Shown in pieces: positions 51,104 through 63,805 of a stretch of DNA of 64,000 nucleotides. Made by a program: the position numbers and the translations under genes. The DNA is taken from assembly GCF_023147505.1 (NCBI RefSeq), contig NZ_JAHXPB010000001.1, positions 310,001 through 374,000 on the forward strand, read 5' to 3'. The notes under the pieces were generated by a model. The model was not told the origin of the DNA, ran no database searches, and saw nothing but the letters and a program-made list of their open reading frames with translations. The stretch's first letter is position 1, and each line of letters opens with the position of its first letter. Origin of the DNA: Brevundimonas sp. EYE_349 (GTDB lineage Bacteria > Pseudomonadota > Alphaproteobacteria > Caulobacterales > Caulobacteraceae).

Positions 51104-51850
51104 GTGACCCAGCACGTTCCGACACGACAGCTTCGCTTCTTCATGACCTCGGTGGCGCCCTGCCCCTATCTGCCCGGCAAGACCGAGCGGAAGGTGTTCG
51201 CCAACCTGCCCTTTTCCGACGGCGCCCACGTCAACGACGAACTGACCCTGGCCGGATTTCGCCGCAGCCAGAACATCGCCTATCGCCCGGCGTGCGAGGC
51301 CTGCGACGCCTGCGTTTCTGTGCGGCTGCCCGCACCGCGCTTCGACTTCAGTCGGTCGCAGCGCAAGGTGCTGGCCCGCAACGAGGACCTGTCGCGCGCC
51401 CTGGTCGAGGCCGAGGCCACCACCGAGCAGTTCCAACTGCTGCGTCGCTATCTGACGACCCGCCACCCGACCGGCGGCATGAGCGACATGGGCTGGCTGG
51501 ACTATGTCGCCATGGTCGAGGACACGGCCGTCCGCACCCATCTGATCGAATACCGCCTGCCCTCCACCGATGGCGGGCCGGGCGATCTGGTCGCCGTGAC
51601 CCTGACGGACCTGCTGAAGGACGGCCTGTCGATGGTGTACAGCTTCTACGATCCGACGATGGATCGGCGCAGCTTGGGACGGTTCGCCATCCTGGATCAT
51701 GTCCGCCAGGCCGCGATCGTGGGCCTGCCCTATGTCTATCTGGGCTACTGGGTCAGGGGCTCGGCCAAGATGGACTACAAGGCCGACTTCCGCCCGATGG
51801 AGATGCTGGGCAAGCTGGGCTGGACCCCGCTGGAGGATCAGGCGACCTGA
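51104..51850 (+). CDS. bpt: aspartate/glutamate leucyltransferase (arginyltransferase family)
   Basis: A 248-residue member of the ATE/Bpt family of aminoacyl-tRNA:protein transferases, which add Leu to proteins with N-terminal Asp or Glu for ClpS/ClpAP degradation. The N-terminus CPYLPGKTERKVFANL and the cysteines in RPACEACDACVSVR are diagnostic; GYWVRGSAKMDYKADFRP is the conserved C-terminal block. GTG 51104 has GAGG just upstream. The stop is 7 bp from the convergent parC stop. Confidence 0.92.
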   Translation: MTQHVPTRQLRFFMTSVAPCPYLPGKTERKVFANLPFSDGAHVNDELTLAGFRRSQNIAYRPACEACDACVSVRLPAPRFDFSRSQRKVLARNEDLSRALVEAEATTEQFQLLRRYLTTRHPTGGMSDMGWLDYVAMVEDTAVRTHLIEYRLPSTDGGPGDLVAVTLTDLLKDGLSMVYSFYDPTMDRRSLGRFAILDHVRQAAIVGLPYVYLGYWVRGSAKMDYKADFRPMEMLGKLGWTPLEDQAT

Positions 51851-51857
51851 CGGCCGC

Positions 51858-54059
51858 CTACCTGAACTTCCTGAGGCCGCGCGGGCCCTGACGACCGGCG
51901 CCGGCGCGTTTGCCCAGCCAGTCTTTCCAGTCAGGCCAATTGCGACGACGCCCGCCTCCGTCCGCCCATTCCGGCCCCTGCTCGGCGCTGAACACCGCGA
52001 CATCGGCCAGACCGCCTTGTTTGAAGTTCTGCAGCTTGACACCCTTGCCGCGGCCCATCTCGGGCAGTTCCGCCAAGGGGAAGATCAGCGTCTTGATATT
52101 CTCGCCGATGGTGGCGATGTGGTCGCCCGTCACCCGCAGCATGGCCAGCATTTCGCCGTTCAGAACCTGTTTGCCGCCCCGCTTCTGGGCCAGGGTGTCG
52201 TCTTCCGGCGCGATGAAGCCGTAACCGGCCTTGGACGCGATCAGCAATTTTGCGCCCGGCTGGTGCGCCAACACGGCGATGATCTCGGCCTTCTCATCCA
52301 GATCGATCATCAGGCGCAGCGGCTCGCCATGCCCACGACCGGACGCCAGTTTGTCGGCGCCGATCGTGAAGATGCGCCCGTCCGAGGCCCCGACCAGCAG
52401 TTTGTCGGTCGTATAGGCCGGGACCAGATAGGCCAGTTGGTCGCCTTCCTTGAACTTCAGTTCCGATGGATCCTCGACCTTGCCCTTTGCGGCGCGAATC
52501 CAGCCGCGTTCCGACAGGATGACGGTGATGGCCTCGCGCGGGATGAAGGCCTCGGGAGCGACAAAGGCGGACGCATCCACAGCGTCGGCGATCAGGGTCC
52601 GGCGCGGGGAAATCAGCGCCTTGCGAACCGCCTCCAGTTCCTTGGAAATCGCCTTCCACTGCTTGCCTTCCGACGACGTCAGCGCCTTCAGGTTGGCCAG
52701 TTCGTCCGACAGTTCTTTGAATTCCTTTTCGATCGTCATCTCTTCCAGACGCGCCAACTGACGCAGCCGGGTGTCGAGGATGAAGTCGGCCTGAACCTCG
52801 GTCAGACCAAACCGCGCGATCAGGACGGCCTTGGGCTGTTCTTCCTCGCGGACGATGCGGATGACCTCGTCCAGATTCAGGAAGACGATCCGCAGACCTT
52901 CCAACAGGTGCAGCCGCTTCTCAACCCGCGCGATCCGCCATTCCGAACGGCGGTTCAGCACTTCGCGGCGGTGATCCAGGAAGGCCCGCAGACAATCCTT
53001 CAGCCCCATGACGCGCGGCGTGCCGCTGGCGTCCAGCACGTTCATGTTGATCGGGAAGCGGACCTCCAGATCGGACAGTTTGAACAGGCTTTCCATCAGC
53101 ATCTCGGGCTCGATGGTGCGGTTCTTCGGCTCCAGGATCAGGCGGATGTCTTCGGCCGACTCGTCGCGCACATCGCCCAGCAGCGGCGCCTTCTTGTGCT
53201 CGATCAGGTCCGCCAACGCCTCGATCAGGCGCGACTTCTGCACCTGATAGGGCATCTCGGTGATGATGATCTGATAGGCGCCGCGATCCAGCTTCTCCTC
53301 GACCCATTTGGCGCGCAGTCGCACCCCGCCCCGGCCCGTCTCATAGGCGTCCAGAATCGAGGCGGCGCCTTCAACAGACACGCCGCCCGTGGGGAAGTCG
53401 GGACCGGGAACCAGTTGCACAAGTTCGGCGGTCGTCGCCTCGGGCCGCTCCAGCAATAGCTGGCAGGCGTCGATCAGTTCGCCGACATTGTGCGGCGGGA
53501 TCGAGGTGGCCATGCCGACCGCGATGCCGGATGACCCATTGGCCAGCAGATTCGGGAATCCGGCCGGCAGGACGACCGGCTCTTCGTCCTGATCGTCATA
53601 GGTCGGGCGGAAATCGACGGCGTCCTGATCGATGCCGTCCAGCAGCAACACGGAGGCGGGCGTCAGCTTGCACTCGGTATAGCGCATGGCCGCGGCGCTA
53701 TCGCCGTCGATATTGCCGAAGTTGCCCTGACCATCGACCAGCGGATACCGCTGGGCGAAATCCTGGGCCAGGCGCACCAGGGCCTCATAGATCGAGGCGT
53801 CGCCGTGCGGGTGGTATCCGCCCATGACCTCACCCACGACCTTGGCGCATTTGCGCGCCGCAGCCTGCGGGTTCAGCCGCATCTGGTGCATGGCGTACAG
53901 GATGCGCCGGTGCACAGGCTTGAAGCCATCGCGCACGTCAGGCAGGGCGCGGTTGGTGATGGTCGACAGGGCGTAGGCCAAATAGCGGCGGCTGAGCGCC
54001 GTCTCCATCGGCTCGTCGATGATGCGGCCGCCTTCCGGCGGCGGGGCGTGGATCGTCAT
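51858..54059 (-). CDS. parC: DNA topoisomerase IV subunit A
   Basis: A 733-residue ParC. Catalytic Tyr is Y127 in AAMRYTEC; the winged-helix segment [20 protein letters not shown] forms the quinolone-binding region, with Ala88 where E. coli ParC has Ser80 and Glu92 where it has Glu84. The C-terminal beta-pinwheel (about 480-715) is present and lacks a GyrA box, which separates it from GyrA. ATG 54059. ParE is not in the window. Confidence 0.95.
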   Translation of the reverse strand: MTIHAPPPEGGRIIDEPMETALSRRYLAYALSTITNRALPDVRDGFKPVHRRILYAMHQMRLNPQAAARKCAKVVGEVMGGYHPHGDASIYEALVRLAQDFAQRYPLVDGQGNFGNIDGDSAAAMRYTECKLTPASVLLLDGIDQDAVDFRPTYDDQDEEPVVLPAGFPNLLANGSSGIAVGMATSIPPHNVGELIDACQLLLERPEATTAELVQLVPGPDFPTGGVSVEGAASILDAYETGRGGVRLRAKWVEEKLDRGAYQIIITEMPYQVQKSRLIEALADLIEHKKAPLLGDVRDESAEDIRLILEPKNRTIEPEMLMESLFKLSDLEVRFPINMNVLDASGTPRVMGLKDCLRAFLDHRREVLNRRSEWRIARVEKRLHLLEGLRIVFLNLDEVIRIVREEEQPKAVLIARFGLTEVQADFILDTRLRQLARLEEMTIEKEFKELSDELANLKALTSSEGKQWKAISKELEAVRKALISPRRTLIADAVDASAFVAPEAFIPREAITVILSERGWIRAAKGKVEDPSELKFKEGDQLAYLVPAYTTDKLLVGASDGRIFTIGADKLASGRGHGEPLRLMIDLDEKAEIIAVLAHQPGAKLLIASKAGYGFIAPEDDTLAQKRGGKQVLNGEMLAMLRVTGDHIATIGENIKTLIFPLAELPEMGRGKGVKLQNFKQGGLADVAVFSAEQGPEWADGGGRRRNWPDWKDWLGKRAGAGRQGPRGLRKFR

Positions 54060-54193
54060 GGCTCTGCGAATCGGGGATCGGAAGCGATAAGTCTAGCCCG
54101 CCCGGCCGCAGTTTGGGGGATAAGCCGACGCGGAGGGTGACCGAAAGTCTGCGCCGTTCGTATGAAGTCACACACTCTGCGTCAGGCCGTCCG

Positions 54194-55924
54194 ATGATCC
54201 TGTTCCTGCTGTCCTATCTCGCCGGTGTTCTGACCATCGTCAGCCCCTGCATCCTGCCCGTTCTGCCGTTCGTGTTCGCTCGGGCGGGCCGGCCGTTCTT
54301 GAGAAACGGCTTTCCGCTGCTTGTCGGCATGGCCGTCACCTTCGCCGGGGTCGCCACCCTGGCGGCCCTGGGCGGCGGCTGGGCTGTGCGGGCCAATGCG
54401 GTCGGGCGCTGGATCGCCCTGGCCGTCATGGGCGTACTGGGCCTCAGCCTGTTATTCCCCGCCCTGGGTGATCGGCTGACGCGCCCGTTCGTGGCGGCGG
54501 GGTCCTGGCTGACGGACAAGGCCGAGCGGCATGGCGGAGACCAGGGCGACGTGCGGGCCTCCCTGTTGCTGGGCGTGGCCACGGGGCTGCTGTGGGCGCC
54601 GTGCGCGGGTCCGATCCTGGGATTGATCCTGACCGGCGCAGCGCTTCAGGGCGCGGGCGTGGGCACGACGGTCCTGCTGCTGGCCTATGCAGCGGGGGCA
54701 GCGACGTCGCTGGCCCTGGCCCTGCTGGTCGGGGGGCGGGTGTTCAAGGCTATGAAGGGCGCGCTGGGCGTTGGCGAATGGGTGCGCCGGGGCCTGGGTG
54801 TTCTGGTCATGATCGGCGTTGTCGTGATCGGCCTGGGAGCCGACACCGGCTTGCTGACCCGTATTTCGGTTGGCAGCACGGGCCGGATCGAACAGGCGCT
54901 GCTGGGCGGGATCGGTCGTGGGATGCCGACGAACGCCGCGCCGACGAACCTGGCCGATCTGCCGGTCGAGGGCGTGATGCCGCCGCTGACCGGCGCCACG
55001 ACCTGGATCAACACCCCGCCGCTGACGACCGAGCAGTTGCGCGGCAAGGTGGTGGTGGTCGATTTCTGGACCTACTCCTGCATCAATTGCATCCGCTCCA
55101 TCCCCTACGTCCGCGCCTGGGCCGAGAAGTACAAGGATCAGGGGCTGGTGGTGATCGGCGTCCATACGCCCGAGTTCGCCTTCGAGAAGTCCGAGGCGAA
55201 TGTGCGTCAGAACATTCGGCGGCTGGGCATCGCCTATCCGGTGGCGATGGACAATGATTTCGCCGTCTGGCGCGCGTTCAGGAACCAGTATTGGCCCGCC
55301 CACTATTTCATCGACGCCAAGGGCCAGATTCGCCACCATCACTTCGGCGAAGGCGACTACGCCGGATCCGAGCGCGTCATCCAGCAACTGCTGAAGGAGG
55401 CCGGCGCGGCCGGTGTCGCCAATGATGTGGTCAGGGTTCAGGCCAGCGGGGCCGAAGCGGCCGCCGACATGGGACAGGTCGGCTCGCCCGAAACCTATGT
55501 CGGTTATGCCCGCGCCGAAAACTTCCGCTCGCCCGGCGGCCTGGGCCGCGACATCGTCAAGACCTATGCGGGCGCGCCGTTGCAACTGAACGACTGGAGC
55601 CTGGTGGGCGACTGGCGGGTCACGCGCGAACACGCCGATCTGCAGAACCCTGGCGGTCGCGTCGCTTTCCGGTTCAAGGCGCGCGACCTGCATCTGGTCA
55701 TGGGCCCCAGCCAGACCGGCGCCACGCCCCGATTCCGCGTCACCATCGACGGCGCCGCCCTGGGCGTCGACGCCGGTTCGGACATCGACGCCCAGGGCCT
55801 GGGCCGCATTCAGGGTGAAAGGCTCTATCAGTTGATCCGCCAGGCGGGGCCGGTGCGCGAACGCACCTTCGAGATCGAGTTCCTTGACCCCGGCGTTCAG
55901 GTCTTCGCCTTCACCTTCGGCTAA
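54194..55924 (+). CDS. dipZ: DipZ-type fusion: CcdA-like membrane domain, thioredoxin domain and C-terminal beta domain
   Basis: A 576-residue protein. Residues 1-240 form a CcdA/DsbD-like six-helix domain with the two reactive cysteines C19 (SPCILP) and C137 (APCAGP). Residues about 275-410 are a TlpA-like thioredoxin domain with C296 and C299 in YSCINCIR. The last 140 residues are a DipZ C-terminal, carbohydrate-binding-like beta domain. Such proteins carry reducing power to the periplasm. ATG 54194 starts the first helix. Its stop overlaps that of convergent recO. Confidence 0.92.
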   Translation: MILFLLSYLAGVLTIVSPCILPVLPFVFARAGRPFLRNGFPLLVGMAVTFAGVATLAALGGGWAVRANAVGRWIALAVMGVLGLSLLFPALGDRLTRPFVAAGSWLTDKAERHGGDQGDVRASLLLGVATGLLWAPCAGPILGLILTGAALQGAGVGTTVLLLAYAAGAATSLALALLVGGRVFKAMKGALGVGEWVRRGLGVLVMIGVVVIGLGADTGLLTRISVGSTGRIEQALLGGIGRGMPTNAAPTNLADLPVEGVMPPLTGATTWINTPPLTTEQLRGKVVVVDFWTYSCINCIRSIPYVRAWAEKYKDQGLVVIGVHTPEFAFEKSEANVRQNIRRLGIAYPVAMDNDFAVWRAFRNQYWPAHYFIDAKGQIRHHHFGEGDYAGSERVIQQLLKEAGAAGVANDVVRVQASGAEAAADMGQVGSPETYVGYARAENFRSPGGLGRDIVKTYAGAPLQLNDWSLVGDWRVTREHADLQNPGGRVAFRFKARDLHLVMGPSQTGATPRFRVTIDGAALGVDAGSDIDAQGLGRIQGERLYQLIRQAGPVRERTFEIEFLDPGVQVFAFTFG

Positions 55925-56652
55925 AGCCGGCCGGCCTCGGCCAACTTGTCCAGCATCCAGACGCGGGCGGGCGGCAGAGGCCGGTTCTGGGGGTGGAACA
56001 CGAACTGCTCCAGGAAGTGGCCGGTCAGGTCGAACCCGGCCCGAACATCGCCCTCGATCAACCCCGCCTGCGCGCCCAGCATGAAGGGCGGCAGCGCCAG
56101 CATCTTGTCGGCATAAGGAGCGCCGGCGTCACGGCTGACCGCCCGGCCGGTGCGGGGACTGACATAGATCAGGTCATCCGCCGTGCCGGTCGCCGCACAT
56201 TTCGACAGGTCCAGACCAAAACCCAGATCCTCCAGCAGCCCGGCCTCGAACCGTACGAAGATGGCGGGCCAGACATCCGGCAGGGCGAAGGCCGTCATCA
56301 AGGCCTCGAACGCCAGGAAGACGCCGGGATGCGGCTCGCGCTCCGGCAAGGCGCCCTGCGCCACCCCGGCTGCGGCCGCCAGGCCTGTCAGGGCCAGGGC
56401 GTCGTCGAACAGGGCGCTGGGGCCCTCCCCCACAGGTTCCAGCCGCGCAGCGCCCAGATGGTCCGCTGTGCGCGCCCGGTAGTCCGCCACCACCCGCGCC
56501 CCTGCCTGCAGAAAGGGCCGCATCTTGCGCGACGCGCCACCCGCCACATAGGCCGAACGCCTTCCGTGCCCCTCGGTCAGCAGGTCGACAACCGCGCCCG
56601 TATCGCCGTGGACGCGGGCCGACAGAATATAGGCCTCTTCGTGGAAATCCAT
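55921..56652 (-). CDS. recO: DNA repair protein RecO
   Basis: A 243-residue RecO, which loads RecA on SSB-coated DNA with RecR. MDFHEEAYILSARVHGDTGAVV begins the OB-fold (first 20 residues are conserved); the helical part has GLLEDLGFGLDLSKCAATG with the first zinc-position Cys. Bacterial RecO often has a four-Cys zinc site; here only one Cys is kept, as in other alphaproteobacteria. ATG 56652 is preferred to GTG 56658. Confidence 0.92.
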   Translation of the reverse strand: MDFHEEAYILSARVHGDTGAVVDLLTEGHGRRSAYVAGGASRKMRPFLQAGARVVADYRARTADHLGAARLEPVGEGPSALFDDALALTGLAAAAGVAQGALPEREPHPGVFLAFEALMTAFALPDVWPAIFVRFEAGLLEDLGFGLDLSKCAATGTADDLIYVSPRTGRAVSRDAGAPYADKMLALPPFMLGAQAGLIEGDVRAGFDLTGHFLEQFVFHPQNRPLPPARVWMLDKLAEAGRL

Positions 56653-56698
56653 CGCCACGACTTAGCGCGGCCCCGCGAAGTTGGCCATACGTTCCGCC

Positions 56699-57181
56699 CT
56701 AATGCGCGGGCGCCGCGTCGCCCTTGATCAGGGCCACGACCGCATCGGCCTTGTCGTTAGGCACTGCGATGCTGAGCACATATTGTTCGATCTTCCACCC
56801 GTCGTCCGTCAGGCGCATGACGCCAGAGCCGCGCGTCTCGCCATAGGACGGGCTTGCCAGCTTCTCCTCGAACCAGGCGATGCAGCGGCAGTCGATCGGG
56901 GCGATGGTGATGGTGCGAGACATAGCGGGAAACGACCAGGCGCTGTCGTGCTTGAACCACGGCTCGGCGAAGGCGCGGAACTGCTCCATCGTCCAATGCT
57001 CACTGGCGTCGGTGCCGACGAAGCGGGCGTCTGGGGCGAACAGGTTGAAATAGGTCGCTTCGTCGGCGGTGGACGAAGCCTGGTTCAGGCGATCCAGCAC
57101 CGAGGCCACCTGCGCCTCGGCGGTAGGGGCGGCTGTCGTGGACTGCGACAGGGCCAGGGCGGCGATCAAGGCGGTGAACAT
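56699..57181 (-). CDS. exported SnoaL/DUF4440-like protein
   Basis: A 160-residue protein with a short signal peptide (FTALIAALALSQSTTAAPT) and an NTF2-like (SnoaL/DUF4440) domain: ASVLDRLNQASSTADEATY, FAPDARFVGTDASEHWTM and RLTDDGWKIEQYVLS. Such cone-shaped folds bind small hydrophobic molecules; ligand and activity are unknown. ATG 57181 has GGGAG 7 nt upstream. It lies in the accessory block between recO and era. Confidence 0.82.
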   Translation of the reverse strand: MFTALIAALALSQSTTAAPTAEAQVASVLDRLNQASSTADEATYFNLFAPDARFVGTDASEHWTMEQFRAFAEPWFKHDSAWSFPAMSRTITIAPIDCRCIAWFEEKLASPSYGETRGSGVMRLTDDGWKIEQYVLSIAVPNDKADAVVALIKGDAAPAH

Positions 57182-57250
57182 GGCGATCTCCCTTCGTCGG
57201 TTTGGGACGGTGCAGCCCCGGACGTCCTGCCGCAAGCCGCAATCGGGCGC

Positions 57251-57862
57251 TTAGTCCGCGCTTTCCGGCACGGGATAGGTATCCGGTTTCAGCACCTTGG
57301 CCAGGGCCAGCAGATTGCGCGCGGCGTTTCGGCCCACACGGTCGGCGTAGTCGTGGCCCTGGTCCGTCTCAACATAGTCCGGCCCCGGTCCCGGCCCCAG
57401 GTGCCAATAGGTCCAGCTTTGCGCCGGCATGGTGAACCCCATGTCGATCAGCGCCTGGGATACGGTGGCGACGATGTGGTGGGCGCCGTCCTCGTTGCCC
57501 GTGATCACGATGCCGCCCACCTTTCCGAAGGCGACGGGCCGGCCGCTATCGTCGGTCTCCTCGAACAGGGCGTCCATCCGCTCCAGGGCGCGCATGCAGA
57601 CGCTGGACATTTGGCCAACCCAGGTCGGCGTGGCGAACACCACGATATTGGCCGCCATTATCTTTTCGTGGACCGCAGGCCAGTCATCGCCCTCGCCCTG
57701 ATTAGTCTTCACGCCGGGCTTTAGGTTCAGATCGACCAGGCGGACCAGATCCGTGTCCGCGCCGCCCTTCTTCAATTCGTCGATCACCACCTGGGCCAGG
57801 GCCTCGGTGCTGGACGTCTCAGGCGACGGCTTCAGCGTGCAGTTCAGGATCAGGGCTTTCAT
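57251..57862 (-). CDS. flavodoxin-like NAD(P)H-dependent oxidoreductase
   Basis: A 203-residue flavodoxin-fold protein of the NADPH-dependent FMN reductase/WrbA-like type. ALILNCTLKPSPETSSTEAL (2-23 region) is the FMN phosphate loop; VVFATPTWVGQMSSVCMRA is the second flavin loop. The mature length fits. It may reduce quinones, azo compounds or FMN; the substrate is not known. ATG 57862; 69 bp upstream of the SnoaL-like gene on the same strand. Confidence 0.85.
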   Translation of the reverse strand: MKALILNCTLKPSPETSSTEALAQVVIDELKKGGADTDLVRLVDLNLKPGVKTNQGEGDDWPAVHEKIMAANIVVFATPTWVGQMSSVCMRALERMDALFEETDDSGRPVAFGKVGGIVITGNEDGAHHIVATVSQALIDMGFTMPAQSWTYWHLGPGPGPDYVETDQGHDYADRVGRNAARNLLALAKVLKPDTYPVPESAD

Positions 57863-57921
57863 CGGCGGGTCCTTTGATGGGCCTCCAGCTAACCGATGGC
57901 CGCATTCGGCGTTCCCCTTGA

Positions 57922-60794
<2,873 letters not shown>

Positions 60795-60800
60795 GGGAAC

Positions 60801-61748
60801 TCAGACGTCGAAATCCAAACCGAACTGGGCGTACAGGGCGCGGCTGTCCTGCCATTTCGGATCGACCTTGACGGTCAGGAACAGATGGACCTGGCGGCCC
60901 AGGATATCGTTCAACTCCTCGCGCGCCTTCTGGCCGATCCATTTCAAGGTCTGACCGCCCTTGCCCAGCACGATGGGCCGCTGGCTCTCGCGCTCGACAT
61001 AGATCGTTTGTTCGATGCGGGCCGAGCCGTCGGCGCGGTCCTCGAAACTGGTCGTCTCCACCGCCGCCGAATAGGGCAATTCCTCGTGGACGCGAAGATA
61101 GACCTTCTCGCGCGTGATCTCCGCAGCCAGCACGCGGACCGGAACGTCCGCCGCCTGATCCTCGGGATAGAGCCAAGGGCCCTTCGGCATCGAGCGCGCC
61201 AACCGCTGCTTAAGGTCTTCGACGCCGTCGCCGTTGGCGGCCGAGATCATATAGACCTCTTCATAGACGCCGCTCTCGAACAGTTTCTGCGACAAGGCCA
61301 ACAGGGTGTCGCGGCGCATGCCGTCGATCTTGTTCAGCGCCAGGATGACCTTGGTCTGGGTGGCCTGAAGATTGGCGATGATGGTCTCGGTGTCCTCGGC
61401 CGAGCGGCGGTCGGCCGCCGTGCCCTCGCGCCCTTCGGAATCGATATGCGACTGGGCGTCGATCAGGTGAACCACGACATCGGCGTCCTCCGCCCCGCCC
61501 CAGGCCGAGGCGACCATGGCCCGGTCCAGCCGACGGCGCGGCGTGAAGATGCCCGGCGTGTCCACCATGACGATCTGGGCGTCGCCCTCCATGGCGATGC
61601 CGCGCACGGGAAAGCGGGTCGTCTGCACCTTCTGGGTGACGATGGAGACCTTGGACCCGGTCAGCCGGTTGACCAGCGTGGACTTGCCGGCGTTCGGCGC
61701 GCCGATGATGGCGGCAAAGCCTGCGCGCTGGTTTTCGATATCGGTCAA
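60801..61748 (-). CDS. era: GTPase Era
   Basis: A 315-residue ribosome-assembly GTPase that binds the 3' end of 16S rRNA. G1 [10 protein letters not shown]3 VDTPGIF, G4 NKID, then a C-terminal KH domain with the conserved [17 protein letters not shown] (a slight variant: [10 protein letters not shown]). The TTG start at 61748 overlaps the rnc stop (TTGA), giving the common rnc-era coupling. Confidence 0.96.
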   Translation of the reverse strand: MTDIENQRAGFAAIIGAPNAGKSTLVNRLTGSKVSIVTQKVQTTRFPVRGIAMEGDAQIVMVDTPGIFTPRRRLDRAMVASAWGGAEDADVVVHLIDAQSHIDSEGREGTAADRRSAEDTETIIANLQATQTKVILALNKIDGMRRDTLLALSQKLFESGVYEEVYMISAANGDGVEDLKQRLARSMPKGPWLYPEDQAADVPVRVLAAEITREKVYLRVHEELPYSAAVETTSFEDRADGSARIEQTIYVERESQRPIVLGKGGQTLKWIGQKAREELNDILGRQVHLFLTVKVDPKWQDSRALYAQFGLDFDV

Positions 61749-62455
61749 ATGACGCCTTCACGTTTGAGCAGGGCCATTGCGGCCGCCTTCTCCGCCTCCT
61801 GACGCGAACGCCCTTGCGCGGTCAAGGGCTGCACGTCCTGCACCGTCACTTCGACGGTGAATGTCGGCGCATGATCCGAACCCGTCCGATCCGCCACGCG
61901 ATAGGTCGGCAGCGGCCGTCCCTGCCCTTGCGCCCACTCCTGCAAGGCCGACTTGGGATTGGTCACGGTGCGGGACGGCGGCGCCGACAGTTCCTCAGCC
62001 CAGGCCTGTTCGAAGAAAACGCGCGCCGCATCCAGGCCGCCGTCCAGATAGACCGCCGCCAACAGGGCCTCGACCGCATCGGCGATGACGCCCGCCTTGC
62101 GACGTCCGCCGGTCTTGGTCTCGCCTGGCGACAGCCTAAGCGCCAGGCCGACGCCCAGGGCCTCGCCCACGCGGGCGCAGGCGTTCTTGTCGACCAGAGC
62201 GTGCAGACTGGACGACAACTGGCCCTCGTCGGCCGTGGGAAAGTCGCTGGACAGCCGCTCGGCCACCAGCAGCCCCAGCACCCGGTCGCCCAGGAACTCC
62301 AGCCGTTCGTTGTCGCGCGGGCCATGCACGCCCGCCGGCGCCCCCTCACCCACACTAGCGTGGGTCAGGGCGCGCTCCAGCAGCGCCTTTTCCTTGAACG
62401 CATGGCCGATACGGCGCTCAAGCGCGACGACCGCCTCGGCCCGCAGATTGGCCAT
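61745..62455 (-). CDS. rnc: ribonuclease III
   Basis: A 236-residue double-strand-specific RNase for rRNA processing. The catalytic signature is [19 protein letters not shown]; the second acidic cluster is [17 protein letters not shown]; the C-terminal dsRNA-binding domain begins [17 protein letters not shown] 62455 shares a base with the lepB stop (TGATG). The frame upstream in lepB is a shadow. Confidence 0.96.
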   Translation of the reverse strand: MANLRAEAVVALERRIGHAFKEKALLERALTHASVGEGAPAGVHGPRDNERLEFLGDRVLGLLVAERLSSDFPTADEGQLSSSLHALVDKNACARVGEALGVGLALRLSPGETKTGGRRKAGVIADAVEALLAAVYLDGGLDAARVFFEQAWAEELSAPPSRTVTNPKSALQEWAQGQGRPLPTYRVADRTGSDHAPTFTVEVTVQDVQPLTAQGRSRQEAEKAAAMALLKREGVI

Positions 62456-63348
62456 CAGTGCAGGACGTTGAAGAACCGGTCCAGACGCACGTTGAACCAG
62501 CTGACGGGGTTCCACAGCGAGGAGCCGGGCTTCCACGAGAACAGGATGATCTGCGCCTTCCCGACCAGGTTCTCGGCCGGGACCATGCCTACGCCGCTGG
62601 ACTGTTCGACGCGGCTGTCGATCGAGTTGTCGCGGTTGTCGCCCATCATGAAGTAATGGCCGGCAGGCACCTCATACGCGAGGGTGTCGTCCAGATCGTT
62701 TCCGGGACCGAAGTCCTGGGTCATGAAGCTCTTGCCCCCGGGCAGGGTTTCGCGGACCTCGGTGACCGGGCGCGGGCCGAAGATGTCCTCGATCTCGGTC
62801 CGGCTGACGATCACGTCCTGAACGGGCTTGTCGTTGATATACAGCTTGTTGGCGATCATCTGGATGCGGTCGCCAGGCAGACCGATAACGCGTTTGATGA
62901 AGTCGGTCTTGTTGTCGCGCGGCAGTTTGAACACGACGATATCGCCGCGCTTGGGCGCCGAGCCCATGATCCGACCATCGAACAGCGGCGGGCTGAATGG
63001 GATGGAGTGTTTTGAGAAGCCGTACGACCATTTCGACACGACGATATAGTCGCCTTCGTACAGGTTCGGCTCCATCGAGGCGGACGGAATGGTGAAGGGC
63101 TGGAACAGGAATATCCGCAGCACCATGGCGATCAGCAGGGCGAAGACGATGGTCTTGAAGATTTCGCCGGTCTCGCTGGCGGCCGACGCCTTTTTGCCGC
63201 GTTGGCCGGGCTTGTTGGCGTAAACCTTCTGGTTCGCCGTGGTCGGCTCCTGAACCGACTTGACCGGAGCGTCGGCTTCCGACGCCGCAAAACGTTCCTC
63301 GGGGGTGGCGTCGCGATTGGCGTCGTCGGGCTTTTGGTCTTCGCTCAT
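62455..63348 (-). CDS. lepB: signal peptidase I
   Basis: A 297-residue type I signal peptidase. A long polar N-terminus (about 60 residues, acidic and Lys-rich) precedes one transmembrane helix (about 64-82); the catalytic serine is S91 in PSASMEP and the general base is K152 in [28 protein letters not shown] is box E. Start is uncertain among GTG 63390, ATG 63360 and ATG 63348; none has a well-spaced Shine-Dalgarno and I chose the shortest. Confidence 0.93.
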   Translation of the reverse strand: MSEDQKPDDANRDATPEERFAASEADAPVKSVQEPTTANQKVYANKPGQRGKKASAASETGEIFKTIVFALLIAMVLRIFLFQPFTIPSASMEPNLYEGDYIVVSKWSYGFSKHSIPFSPPLFDGRIMGSAPKRGDIVVFKLPRDNKTDFIKRVIGLPGDRIQMIANKLYINDKPVQDVIVSRTEIEDIFGPRPVTEVRETLPGGKSFMTQDFGPGNDLDDTLAYEVPAGHYFMMGDNRDNSIDSRVEQSSGVGMVPAENLVGKAQIILFSWKPGSSLWNPVSWFNVRLDRFFNVLH

Positions 63349-63403
63349 GCGATCAGGCATCCTCGCCGCGTCCGCGCGGTCATCGGGCACGCCTATAACC
63401 TGA

Positions 63404-63805
63404 TTACGACTGCGGCAAGGCTTCGATCACCACGAAAGCCAGTGCATAGGGATGTTCGTCGCTCAGCGTCAGGTGGATTTTCGCCTCGTGCCCCGCCGGC
63501 GTCAGACGCGCCAGATGCTCGGCCGCATGGCCGGTCAGCGCCATCGTCGGCTGGCCCGAGCGCAGGTTCACCACGCCCATGTCGCGCCAATAGACATCGG
63601 CCCGCATCCCCGTGCCCAAGGCCTTTGCGCAAGCCTCCTTGGCGGCGAACCGTTTGGCGTAGCTCCAGGCCGGGTCCGGTTTGCGGTCCGAGCGCGTACG
63701 TTCCAACTCGGTGAAGCAGCGGTTCTTGAAGCGATCCCCGAACCGATCCAACGACGTCTGGATGCGGCGGATGTCGGAAAGATCGGCGCCGACCCCGATG
63801 ATCAT
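63404..63805 (-). CDS. acpS: holo-[acyl-carrier-protein] synthase
   Basis: A 133-residue phosphopantetheinyl transferase that activates ACP. The metal site is D8 (GVGADLSDI) and E57 ([16 protein letters not shown]). ATG 63805 overlaps the pdxJ stop (ATGA, 63805-63802). The pdxJ-acpS-lepB-rnc-era order is conserved in alphaproteobacteria. Confidence 0.95.
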   Translation of the reverse strand: MIIGVGADLSDIRRIQTSLDRFGDRFKNRCFTELERTRSDRKPDPAWSYAKRFAAKEACAKALGTGMRADVYWRDMGVVNLRSGQPTMALTGHAAEHLARLTPAGHEAKIHLTLSDEHPYALAFVVIEALPQS

